Assembly (NCBI GenBank): GCA_029942265.1 | Contig: JAOZTO010000159.1 | Coordinates: 1 to 6,092, forward strand | DNA: 6,092 bases | From: Desulfocapsa sp. | GTDB taxonomy: Bacteria; Desulfobacterota; Desulfobulbia; Desulfobulbales; Desulfocapsaceae | Direction: 5' to 3' | Shown here: in pieces, positions 1-6,092 of the stretch | Numbering within the stretch: position 1 is the stretch's first letter | How the letters are laid out: every line of letters starts with the position of its first letter | The notes under the pieces: model-generated | What the model was told of the DNA's origin: nothing | The model's input: the letters and a program-made list of their open reading frames with translations, nothing else | Database searches by the model: none | Translations under genes and position numbers: made by a program

Positions 1-54
1 TTTAGAAAATTCTTCGATTTTGAACGAAATGCCTATTCTCGGACAAGCTCCTAG
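1..54 (+). repeat. Right end of a MITE-like palindromic repeat, truncated by the window edge
   Basis: These 54 bases match positions 5208-5261 without gaps, with 51 of 54 identical by eye (differences at 31, 46 and 47). They correspond to the right arm of the complete hairpin element at 5115-5261 and end in the same CTAG tetranucleotide (51-54). Only the right arm is visible, so this may be the end of another short non-autonomous element or the end of a full insertion sequence lying to the left. No transposase can be seen. Confidence 0.75.
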
Positions 55-274
55 CGAGTACCCGATAATTGATATACCACTGAACTGTAACTGAACTAGA
101 CAACGAAGCGGTGAAATTGTCAAACGCTAGGGATATTTTTTTCTGGAAAAGGTGATTGTATAAAAATGACCTAAATCCAATGTGTTCCTTGCTGTTAGTT
201 GTGTGTTGTTTTTTGTTATGTCGTAATGTTGAGATATTCTTCGTTAATAGCAGATAAAGTTAGGTAAATTGAGT

Positions 275-334
275 TAAGGATAAAGCGATATTTGTTAATA
301 ACTTTTTCAAAGATGGACTAAGGCTTGAGGATAA
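275..334 (-). promoter_or_regulatory. Cluster of three degenerate DnaA-box-like 9-mers
   Basis: Three 9-mers in the same orientation resemble TGTGNATAA, the complement of TTATNCACA: TAAGGATAA (275-283, two mismatches), TGTTAATAA (293-301, one mismatch) and TGAGGATAA (326-334, one mismatch). All end in ATAA. In AT-rich DNA such matches arise by chance fairly often. What supports the site is the clustering, the common orientation and the nearby dnaA gene. The DnaA encoded here has changed DNA-contact residues (see the dnaA entry), so its preferred box may differ from the E. coli consensus. Confidence 0.25.
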
Positions 335-415
335 CAGAGAATCGAAGATGACAGGTTTTTTGCCCGTAAACAGAGGGTATTAGCGGACATTGATTTCTGA
401 TTCGGTGCCTGTTGG

Positions 416-435
416 GCGCTACAGCGATGTAGTGT
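416..435 (+). other. Short hairpin with GCGA tetraloop upstream of dnaA
   Basis: GCGCTACA and TGTAGTGT can pair over eight positions, two of them G-T wobbles, around a GCGA loop, which is a GNRA-type tetraloop. An alternative stem (GTGCC with GGCGC, just upstream) overlaps and would compete with it. No T-run follows, so it is not an intrinsic terminator. It could be part of a structured leader or small RNA, or it could be chance. Confidence 0.2.
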
Positions 436-715
436 CTAAATGTAGTAGCGGTAGGAAAATTAGGGGAAATCGGCTTTGACCAAACAATTTAAATAGAGTT
501 AATTCCCCGCATGAGTTGTGGCAGTCTCCATCCCTTTTAATGTTGCTTGCAGGAGATGTTTATTGGCGTCTATCGCCATGAAATAACGCTACTGTTTGTT
601 GGATTAACAGAAAAAACAAAAAACAGTGTAAAACAACCTAAAGGGCTAAATTGGCGAAATTTAACAGTCAAGTGGTGTTTGCTTAAACAAAATTTCTAAT
701 CGGGTCAGGAAAAAT

Positions 716-2038
716 ATGGTGTGGCAAGAAATAAAAACAGCATTAAAGGAACGGCTTGGGGAATCTACATTTAACCTGTGGATTGCTCCCTTGGAGTGTG
801 TTGCCTCTGAAACAGATGCGCTCACGCTAGCCTGCCCTGATCGTTTTTATAGGGCATATTTTGAACGTACTCATCTTACAGATCTTCAAGAAATTCTCAC
901 AGAGAAATCTGGCAGGAGTTATAAAATAACACTTTGTGATAAAGATGTTGCAAGCCTTCCTGCTGCAAGACCACAGGAGCAACTTCGATTACCACATGTT
1001 CCAGTTAGAAAGTCAGTTGTACGTTCCCTGCACCCACGTTACACCTTTGATGCGTTTATGCTTGGCGAGTCAAACCTTCTTGCACAATCCGCCTGTAAAT
1101 CCATGGTTAATGGTGATGATACAGTGGGGAGCTGTCTTTATATTAATAGCTCAACTGGGCTTGGTAAAAGTCATCTGACCCATGCTGTAGCCCATACTCT
1201 TCTTGCCGAATCTCCTGCAACCAGACTCAGGTACGTTACCGCTCAACAGTTTGCATCAGAGATGGTACGTGGTATTCAGACTGGTGCTATGGATACATTC
1301 AAATCTTCTTATCATGACCAGTGCGACTTTTTGCTTGTTGAGGATATTCATTCACTAAAAGGGAAGAAAAAAACCCAGGAAGAGTTAAATGAATTGCTCG
1401 ACTCTCTCATCAAGAGCGGAAAGCGGGTTATTCTCACTGCAAATACTTCCCCTCGTGATCTCAAGGGAATTGACAATGAATTTCGATCCCGAATGGGATC
1501 CGGGCTTGTCACAACTATTCAGGCACCCGATCTTGCAACACGATATCGCATTATTGAAAATAAAGCTGCCCAAAGCGGACTGCAACTCTCAGAAGATGTT
1601 ATTGCTTATATGAGTCAACAGATTCAAGGGGATGTGCGTCGTATAGAATCTGCTCTTTTGTCCATAAGCGCAAAGGCATCTCTTGTTGGCGGTCCTGTGG
1701 AGCTGGATATGGTGCGGGAAATTGTTGCGGAGATTGTAGGACTTCCGGGAAATTTGACCACAGAACTTATTGGCGAATTAATTAGTCGGGAGTTTAAGGT
1801 CAGTTACAAAGATCTACAGTCACGTTCGAGAAAAAAGGCAATAGCCTTTCCCCGTCAGATTGCAATGTATCTTGGCCGCAAGCATACCGAAGAATCCCTT
1901 GAGAATATTGGCAGGATTTTTAATCGAAACCATGCAACTGTTCTTTATGCTGTTAAAGTGATATCTGATCTGTGTCGACGTGATACGTCGGTTTGTCGGC
2001 AGATGGAGATTCTTGATCGTAAGATGCGTGAGTTGTAG
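716..2038 (+). CDS. dnaA: Chromosomal replication initiator protein DnaA (divergent form)
   Basis: A 440-residue AAA+ ATPase that binds DnaA boxes and opens origin DNA. Domain I is at residues 1-75 (W3, LWIAPLE at 21-27), followed by a short linker. Domain III starts at LHPRYTFDAFMLGESN (105-120), and the helix-turn-helix domain IV is at about 347-440, with PRQIAMYLGRKHT at 379-391. Key elements are Walker A at 145-152 (SSTGLGKS, with K151), Walker B at 206-211 (LLVEDI), a probable arginine finger R259 in SRMGSGL, and sensor 2 R308 in GDVRR. Several positions depart from the usual family sequence. The first Walker A glycine is S145, the first Walker B aspartate is E209, the sensor 1 aspartate is N243, and the signature usually read as GRDHTTVLHA is NRNHATVLYA (403-412). 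Length is normal for the family. The ATG has AGGA five bases upstream (708-711). It is followed by icd rather than dnaN, 76 bp away with no visible terminator. It could be a second, paralogous initiator rather than the main one. Confidence 0.93.
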   Translation: MVWQEIKTALKERLGESTFNLWIAPLECVASETDALTLACPDRFYRAYFERTHLTDLQEILTEKSGRSYKITLCDKDVASLPAARPQEQLRLPHVPVRKSVVRSLHPRYTFDAFMLGESNLLAQSACKSMVNGDDTVGSCLYINSSTGLGKSHLTHAVAHTLLAESPATRLRYVTAQQFASEMVRGIQTGAMDTFKSSYHDQCDFLLVEDIHSLKGKKKTQEELNELLDSLIKSGKRVILTANTSPRDLKGIDNEFRSRMGSGLVTTIQAPDLATRYRIIENKAAQSGLQLSEDVIAYMSQQIQGDVRRIESALLSISAKASLVGGPVELDMVREIVAEIVGLPGNLTTELIGELISREFKVSYKDLQSRSRKKAIAFPRQIAMYLGRKHTEESLENIGRIFNRNHATVLYAVKVISDLCRRDTSVCRQMEILDRKMREL

Positions 2039-2114
2039 GTTTTTGAAGGGTGAAGGGTTAAGTCGGGGTGTAGCTGAATAGCGTAAATATTTGGATAGTT
2101 GTTAGGGAATTTGT

Positions 2115-4340
2115 ATGGTTAATCAAGAAATTATATATACTAAAATTGATGAAGCACCAGCTCTTGCTTCTTACTCCTTGCTGCCTATATTGCAGGGCTT
2201 TACAAAAGATTCTGGGTTTACGCTGGTTGAGAAGGATATCTCTTTGGCCGGTAGAATTATCGCAAATTTCCCTGAAAGTATCACTTCAGAGCAACAGATT
2301 CCTGATGCTTTGCATGAACTTGGAGACCTGGCAAAGGAACCTACAGCCAATATTGTAAAACTACCCAATATAAGTGCATCAATTCCACAGTTAGTGGATG
2401 CGATTAAAGAATTGCAAAACAAGGGCTACTCAATCCCTGATTATCCGGCAGAACCCAAAACAGAAGCAGAAAAAACAGTGCATGATCGCTACGCAAAAGT
2501 TCTTGGAAGTGCAGTAAACCCCGTTCTTCGTGAAGGAAATTCAGATCGCAGGGCTGCGGCATCCGTGAAACGCTTTGGTCAAAAAAATCCTCACCGCATG
2601 ATGAAACAGTGGCCTGATGTTTCTCGTTGTCGAGTAAGTCATATGAATAATGGGGATTTCTACGGAAGCGAACAATCAACAACCGTGTCAGCGCCATGTA
2701 CTGCACGTATCGAATATGTGACAGAAGATGGGGATGTGCAGCTGTTAAATGCTGCCATTCCGCTTCTTGCAGGAGAGGTGATTGATTCGTCAGTGATGAC
2801 TGTTCGAAAGCTGCGTGAATTTTATGCCAGTCAAATTGCAGAAGCCAAAAAAGATGGTGTGTTACTGTCCCTGCATCTAAAAGCTACTATGATGAAGGTA
2901 TCTGATCCTCTCATGTTTGGTCACTGTGTATCCGTTTTTTACAAGGATGTGTTTGATAAGCATGGTAAGACTTTTGCTGCCCTTGGCGTAAATGTGAATA
3001 ACGGTCTAGCCGACGTGTATGAACGCATAGAATCCTTGGCTGACGATGAAAAATCGGCCATTAAAGATGATATAATGGCAGTGTACACAGCAAACTGTGA
3101 ACTTGCCATGGTGGATTCAAGCAAGGGCATCACAAATCTCCATGTGCCGAACAATATTATAGTTGATGCCTCCATGCCTGTTGTGGTACGTGATGGCGGA
3201 AAAATGTGGGGCCCTGATAACAAGCTTCATGACACCAATGCTATGATTCCAGATCGCTGTTATGCCACGATCTATCAGGAAGTAGTGCTTGATTGCCAAA
3301 AAAACGGAGCATTTGATCCTGCAACCATGGGAAGTGTCTCTAACGTAGGTCTTATGGCTCAAAAAGCTGAAGAGTATGGTTCCCATGACAAGACCTTCGA
3401 GGCTCCTGGAGCGGGTACCATTCGTGTGGTTGATGAAATAGGTACAGTTCTTCTTACACAGGCAGTTGAACCAAATGATATTTTCCGAATGTGCCAGACC
3501 AAAGATGCTCCCATTCGAAACTGGGTACAGCTTGCGGTAACTCGTGCTAAAGCTGCTGGAACACCGGCACTGTTCTGGCTTGATCCCAAGCGTAGTCATG
3601 ATGCTGAAATCATAACAAAGATTAATACATATTTACCAGATCATGATACAAGCGGCATAGATGTTCGTATTGTTACACCAGTGGAAGGAATGCGTGAATC
3701 AATGCAACGCATCCGAAAAGGTGAGGACACGATCTCTGTAACCGGTAATGTACTGCGTGATTACCTGACAGATCTCTTTCCTATTCTTGAACTTGGAACA
3801 AGTGCCAAGATGCTGTCCATCGTCCCTCTTATGAATGGTGGTGGACTGTTTGAAACAGGAGCTGGTGGTTCTGCGCCAAAACATGTGCAACAATTTGTAA
3901 AAGAAGGACATCTGCGCTGGGATTCGCTGGGCGAGTTCTGTGCTATGGTGCCTTCGTTTGAACATCTCGCTACAACATACAATAATGACAGGGCAGCACT
4001 GTTTGCAGAAACCCTTGATCAGGCCATTGGTGATTTTCTGGAAAATGAAAAATCCCCATCAAGAAAAGTTGGTGAACTCGACACTCGCGGCAGTCACTTC
4101 TACTTAACACTGAACTGGGCAAAGGCACTGGCTACACAAACAAAAGACACTGAGTTACAACATAAATTCACCATTATAGCCAATGAACTTAGCGATAACG
4201 AAACAGCAATCATTGCAGAAATGATCACCTGTCAGGGAAAGCCTGTAGATTTGGGCGGATATTTTATGCCAAATACTGCTAAAACAACTCAAGCCATGCG
4301 ACCAAGTACAATATTTAACAAAATAATAGACAACTTGTAA
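2115..4340 (+). CDS. icd: Monomeric NADP-dependent isocitrate dehydrogenase (IDH type II)
   Basis: Oxidative decarboxylation of isocitrate to 2-oxoglutarate with NADP+ in the cytoplasm, a TCA-cycle step that supplies NADPH. At 741 residues it has the length of the Azotobacter vinelandii monomeric enzyme and is collinear with it. [14 protein letters not shown] lies at 12-25 and DISLAGRI at 41-48. The isocitrate-binding stretch [16 protein letters not shown] (131-146) contains S132, N135, R139 and R145. Other active-site candidates are K256, D351, Y421, R548 and D549. GGKMWGPDN is at 361-369 and [19 protein letters not shown] at 410-428. The NADP region [14 protein letters not shown] (577-590) provides H590, with R601 and R650 likely contacting the 2'-phosphate. 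[18 protein letters not shown] is at 656-673 and the MRPS end at 728-731. The residue assignments are by family analogy. AGGGA six bases upstream supports the ATG. No stops or frameshifts occur, so the gene looks fully functional. Cotranscription with dnaA is possible because the gap shows no terminator. Confidence 0.97.
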   Translation: MVNQEIIYTKIDEAPALASYSLLPILQGFTKDSGFTLVEKDISLAGRIIANFPESITSEQQIPDALHELGDLAKEPTANIVKLPNISASIPQLVDAIKELQNKGYSIPDYPAEPKTEAEKTVHDRYAKVLGSAVNPVLREGNSDRRAAASVKRFGQKNPHRMMKQWPDVSRCRVSHMNNGDFYGSEQSTTVSAPCTARIEYVTEDGDVQLLNAAIPLLAGEVIDSSVMTVRKLREFYASQIAEAKKDGVLLSLHLKATMMKVSDPLMFGHCVSVFYKDVFDKHGKTFAALGVNVNNGLADVYERIESLADDEKSAIKDDIMAVYTANCELAMVDSSKGITNLHVPNNIIVDASMPVVVRDGGKMWGPDNKLHDTNAMIPDRCYATIYQEVVLDCQKNGAFDPATMGSVSNVGLMAQKAEEYGSHDKTFEAPGAGTIRVVDEIGTVLLTQAVEPNDIFRMCQTKDAPIRNWVQLAVTRAKAAGTPALFWLDPKRSHDAEIITKINTYLPDHDTSGIDVRIVTPVEGMRESMQRIRKGEDTISVTGNVLRDYLTDLFPILELGTSAKMLSIVPLMNGGGLFETGAGGSAPKHVQQFVKEGHLRWDSLGEFCAMVPSFEHLATTYNNDRAALFAETLDQAIGDFLENEKSPSRKVGELDTRGSHFYLTLNWAKALATQTKDTELQHKFTIIANELSDNETAIIAEMITCQGKPVDLGGYFMPNTAKTTQAMRPSTIFNKIIDNL

Positions 4341-4384
4341 ATAAAAATTCAGCAAAAAGCCTATCCAGAAAAAGGCATAGGTGT

Positions 4385-4438
4385 TACGAACGTAGGAGCC
4401 CAGTCCCCTGGGCGATCCCAATAGCGCACAGCGCTATT
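4385..4438 (+). repeat. Two-hairpin intergenic repeat, copy A
   Basis: A 54-bp unit with two consecutive perfect hairpins, nearly identical to copy B at 5273-5327 (two substitutions and one inserted C). It begins with TACGAACGTA. Hairpin 1 is GCCCAG, loop TCCC, CTGGGC (4398-4413). Hairpin 2 is AATAGCGC, loop ACA, GCGCTATT (4420-4438). It fills most of the gap between icd and rubrerythrin. No U-run follows, so it is not a standard intrinsic terminator, though it could shield the 3' end of the icd transcript in the manner of REP elements. That role is inference. Confidence 0.8.
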
Positions 4439-4463
4439 AATCCCCCAACCATAAAGGAACAAA

Positions 4464-5039
4464 ATGCCATCAATAAAAAACACCCAAACTGAAAAAAATA
4501 TCCTAACCGCATTCTGTGGCGAATCCCAGGCACGAAACCGCTATACTTTTTACGCATCACGAGCCAAAAAAGAAGGATATGTCCAAATTGCACATATCTT
4601 TGAAGAAACAGCAGCCCAGGAGAAAGAACATGCAGAACGTTTATTCAAAATGCTTGAAGGTGGAGAAGTAGAGATCACAGGAACTTTTCCTGCCGGTACA
4701 ATCGCCACAACTCCTGAAAATCTTGAAGATGCGGCAAATGGAGAAAAAGAGGAACACAGCTGTATGTATCCTGAGTTTGCAAAGACTGCAAGAGAAGAAG
4801 GATTTGATGATTTTGCCGTAATTTTCGAAGCAATTGCTGTTGCTGAAAAACAGCATGAAAAGCGTTTTCGGGATTTAAAGGCCAATATTATTTCCGGTAA
4901 GGTGTTTAGCCGCGATACGGATGTGACATGGCGATGCCGCAATTGTGGATATGTGCATACGGGAAAAGAGGCAGTGGAACATTGTCCTGCCTGTGCTCAT
5001 CCTCGTGCATATTTTGAACTGCTCGGAGAAAATTGGTAA
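4464..5039 (+). CDS. rbr: Rubrerythrin
   Basis: A cytoplasmic non-heme iron peroxidase that reduces H2O2 to water with electrons from rubredoxin or an NADH:rubredoxin route, used by anaerobes against oxidative stress. The 191 residues match the classical Desulfovibrio-type protein in length and order. An N-terminal ferritin-like four-helix domain carries the di-iron ligands E20, E53 and H56 (ExxH), E94, E97, E128 and H131 (second ExxH). A C-terminal rubredoxin-like domain binds one iron through C158, C161, C174 and C177 (CRNC and CPAC). The end FELLGENW is typical of the family. AAGGAA (4454-4459) lies just upstream of the ATG. The gene stands between the two copies of the two-hairpin repeat and has its own strong terminator, so it probably forms a single-gene transcript or the end of the icd unit. 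I see no convincing PerR-type operator upstream. Confidence 0.97.
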   Translation: MPSIKNTQTEKNILTAFCGESQARNRYTFYASRAKKEGYVQIAHIFEETAAQEKEHAERLFKMLEGGEVEITGTFPAGTIATTPENLEDAANGEKEEHSCMYPEFAKTAREEGFDDFAVIFEAIAVAEKQHEKRFRDLKANIISGKVFSRDTDVTWRCRNCGYVHTGKEAVEHCPACAHPRAYFELLGENW

Positions 5040-5061
5040 TAAAAACCATGTAGGGGAAAAT

Positions 5062-5100
5062 AAAAAAGCATCCAACTCATAGCGAGTCGGATGCTTTTTT
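5062..5100 (+). terminator. Intrinsic terminator of rubrerythrin, usable in both directions
   Basis: AAAAAAGCATCC (5062-5073) pairs perfectly with GGATGCTTTTTT (5089-5100). After one A/C mismatch the stem continues with ACTC and GAGT around an ATAGC loop. The stem lies 23 bases after the rubrerythrin stop and ends in a T-run on the + strand. The matching A-run means the - strand transcript also ends in Us, so it could also stop reading from the convergent - strand gene. Confidence 0.92.
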
Positions 5101-5114
5101 ACTTTAGGCACCCT

Positions 5115-5261
5115 CTAGGAGGCTGTCCGAGAATGCCCTTTCGCCCAAACTCTTCAGAATTGTCAAAAAATAATGCTCGGAATATCACACATATGCCTGC
5201 GCTTATTTTTAGAAAATTCTTCGATTTTGAACGAAATACCTATTCTCGGACAGCCTCCTAG
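5115..5261. mobile_element. MITE-like non-autonomous element with long terminal inverted repeats
   Basis: The ends are 20-bp perfect inverted repeats (5115-5134 and 5242-5261), running inward from CTAGGAGGCTGTCCGAG. The arms continue as imperfect complements (AGAATT and AAAATAA blocks, 16 of 19 matching) up to about 5176 and 5200, leaving a loop of roughly 23 bases, so the whole unit can fold into one hairpin. It has no coding capacity. Both ends carry CTAG, which could be a 4-bp target duplication at a palindromic target (core 5119-5257) or part of the inverted repeat. A second copy's right end lies at 1-54. The parent transposase is not in the window and I cannot name its family. Confidence 0.78.
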
Positions 5262-5272
5262 GTGAAAGAAGA

Positions 5273-5327
5273 TACGAACGTAGGAGCCCAGTCCCTTGGG
5301 CGGTCCCCAATAGCGCACAGCGCTATT
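5273..5327 (+). repeat. Two-hairpin intergenic repeat, copy B
   Basis: A 55-bp unit in the same orientation as copy A (4385-4438). The first stem has one change that turns a C-G pair into a T-G wobble (GCCCAG, TCCC, TTGGGC). The second stem, AATAGCGC-ACA-GCGCTATT (5309-5327), is fully conserved. A stem preserved with a wobble-compatible change suggests that structure matters. It sits 13 bp before the 3' end of the - strand gene and 11 bp after the MITE-like element. No U-run follows it on either strand. Confidence 0.8.
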
Positions 5328-5340
5328 CCTCTCTTCAAAA

Positions 5341-5952
5341 TCACACAACAGGTTGGATGGCATTCGGAACAACAGTCTCTTCCACAACAGGATCAGTCTC
5401 CGTTGAAATTGTCGTGTCTGTGTCGTCTTCAACAACTGGTTCGTCAGGAACTGGATCAGGTGTTTTGCTGCTGTCATCGGTTGATTCTGACATTGTAAAT
5501 ACTATACCGGCCAATGCGGCTCCTGCCAGCACATAAACCCAGATCAAACTTTCAGATTTTTTGTCCCCCTCCGTTGCTGCTGCAACATGACTAAAAAATT
5601 GCTGTCCATCATGATTGTATAACAGTCCTGGATAACGAACATCATCGCCAAAGGTCAGCAGTGGAATGTCGGTTTTGACCATGCCAGTACTGAAAGACAC
5701 AAGACCACCATCGTCGAAATTGCTGTTTATAACGTCAGTGGGCGTGTGTGCAAAGCTGTTCACGCTCATCTTGTTGAAATCAAAATCTCCGCTAAAGGAG
5801 AGACCATAAATCCTCGCATTACCATTAATTCCAAGACCATCCATGGAGTCAAATGCCACCACTGGTTGTGCAACGCTCAGGCTAATCATAGCGGCAGCAG
5901 CGATTCCTGCAACTGTTCGTATTGCTGGGTGCCTTGAATAATTCTTTTTCAT
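5341..5952 (-). CDS. Hypothetical exported protein with one membrane segment and an acidic tail
   Basis: I do not recognise this family. With the start at the ATG at 5952-5950 it has 203 residues. AGGAG lies five bases before that ATG, whereas the in-frame GTG two codons upstream overlaps the AGGAG and is unlikely. Residues 1-33 look like a Sec signal peptide: basic MKKNYSRH, a hydrophobic AGIAAAAMISLSVA core, then a probable cut after VVA (33). A soluble part follows (34-132) with several Gly/Asn/Asp-rich stretches, such as GLGINGNAR and FSGDFDFN. A hydrophobic segment at about 136-154 (LIWVYVLAGAALAGIVFTM) could span the membrane. The last 49 residues are very acidic and rich in Pro, Thr and Val (DPVPDEPVVEDDTDTT). 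No cysteines, enzyme motifs or LPXTG signal are visible. Predicted topology is an exported N-part anchored in the inner membrane with a cytoplasmic acidic tail, by inference. The gene converges on rubrerythrin. Confidence 0.8.
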   Translation of the reverse strand: MKKNYSRHPAIRTVAGIAAAAMISLSVAQPVVAFDSMDGLGINGNARIYGLSFSGDFDFNKMSVNSFAHTPTDVINSNFDDGGLVSFSTGMVKTDIPLLTFGDDVRYPGLLYNHDGQQFFSHVAAATEGDKKSESLIWVYVLAGAALAGIVFTMSESTDDSSKTPDPVPDEPVVEDDTDTTISTETDPVVEETVVPNAIQPVV

Positions 5953-6070
5953 TTCCACTCCTAAGATAAGTTCGTAAAAAGTTAGTTTGCTATTGATATA
6001 TCATAAATTGTCCTCTAATTCTATCTGTTTCTGTAAGTACAGACATCGTAAAGCTATCAAGAAAAAAGCA

Positions 6071-6076
6071 ATTATA
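6071..6076 (-). promoter_or_regulatory. Possible -10 box for the exported-protein gene
   Basis: On the - strand this reads TATAAT, an exact sigma-70 -10 hexamer, about 120 bases upstream of the ATG at 5952. The matching -35 would fall just outside the window, so the promoter cannot be confirmed. Between it and the gene lie two small inverted repeats, CTGTA-AG-TACAG (6031-6042) and TGATATATCA (5994-6003), which would be in the leader if this promoter is used. Confidence 0.3.
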
Positions 6077-6092
6077 TTGGACATTCATTTGC

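Larger units (their letters stand above)
55..715. other. Long AT-rich non-coding region upstream of dnaA (possible oriC or dnaA control region)
   Basis: About 660 bp with no ORF that has a credible start and ribosome binding site. It has runs of T and A (around 136-145, 208-217, 300-307 and 608-622) and three degenerate DnaA-box-like 9-mers at 275-334. A long non-coding stretch next to dnaA is the usual setting of a bacterial origin or an autoregulated dnaA promoter. However, canonical TTATCCACA boxes are absent and dnaN/recF do not follow dnaA, so the origin assignment is only a possibility. A short direct repeat (CTGAACT twice, around 80-97) and a hairpin at 416-435 are also present. No sigma-70 promoter with good -35 and -10 matches stands out. 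TTAACA near 661 with TAAACA 17 bp downstream is the best weak candidate for dnaA. Confidence 0.45.

Noticed and set aside
556..699. A 47-codon + strand ORF starting at ATG 556 just before dnaA
   Set aside because: AGGAG abuts the ATG with no spacer, the product is Lys/Thr/Asn-rich as expected of translated AT-rich intergenic DNA, and no domain is visible.
936..1178. Overlapping ORFs inside dnaA, icd and rubrerythrin on either strand
   Set aside because: They lie within well-conserved genes in other frames, lack ribosome binding sites, and show no domains.
4359..4381. Terminator-like hairpin on the - strand after icd (CCTATGCC with GGATAGG, then CTTTTT)
   Set aside because: The stem is short with a bulge, and no - strand gene is present upstream of it to need a terminator.
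4385..5327. Integron cassette or composite transposon carrying rubrerythrin between the two repeat copies
   Set aside because: The repeats lack attC core sites (GTTRRRY/RYYYAAC), there is no integrase or transposase, and the 123-bp upstream gap and terminator look ordinary.
5953..5958. Upstream GTG start for the - strand exported protein (205 residues)
   Set aside because: The GTG overlaps the AGGAG sequence itself; the ATG two codons later has AGGAG at a proper five-base distance.
6031..6042. LexA-type SOS box
   Set aside because: The spacing between CTG and CAG is 6 bases, not the 10 of the E. coli-type box, and the neighbouring gene has no SOS link.
1..6092. CRISPR array, tRNA or rRNA genes, toxin-antitoxin or defence system
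   Set aside because: No regularly spaced repeats, no cloverleaf or rRNA-like sequence, and no matching protein pairs were found on either strand.

Overview
This window is about 6.1 kb of bacterial chromosome with four protein genes. Three are on the + strand and recognisable: dnaA (716-2038), a monomeric NADP-dependent isocitrate dehydrogenase (2115-4340) and a classical rubrerythrin (4464-5039). One is on the - strand, convergent with them, and encodes a secreted or membrane-anchored protein that I do not recognise (5341-5952). The proteins point to an anaerobic or microaerophilic bacterium, most likely of the Desulfobacterota (sulfate-reducer group). The rubrerythrin follows the 191-residue Desulfovibrio-type protein almost position for position, and monomeric IDH is known from sulfate reducers such as Desulfobacter. 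The DnaA is an aberrant form that I associate with that group. This assignment is inference; no rRNA or other decisive marker is present.

Layout: positions 1-54 are the right end of a palindromic mobile-type repeat cut off by the window edge. Positions 55-715 are a long AT-rich stretch without a convincing gene. It could be a replication origin or the dnaA control region, and it holds three degenerate same-orientation DnaA-box-like sites at 275-334. The dnaA gene follows, then icd after a 76-bp gap with no terminator. A 123-bp gap then carries a two-hairpin repeat (copy A). Rubrerythrin comes next and is closed by a strong intrinsic terminator. Beyond it lie a complete, roughly 147-bp MITE-like hairpin element (5115-5261) and a second copy of the two-hairpin repeat (copy B). 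The - strand gene ends just past copy B.

The genes do not form an obvious pathway: one serves replication initiation, one the TCA cycle or NADPH supply, one peroxide defence. dnaA is not followed by dnaN/recF, so this is not the classic origin operon. The most notable points are the non-canonical residues of DnaA (Walker A, Walker B, sensor 1 and the DNA-binding signature) and two distinct families of small dispersed repeats in the intergenic spaces. I found no evidence for a CRISPR array, a defence island, tRNA or rRNA, or a clearly new system.
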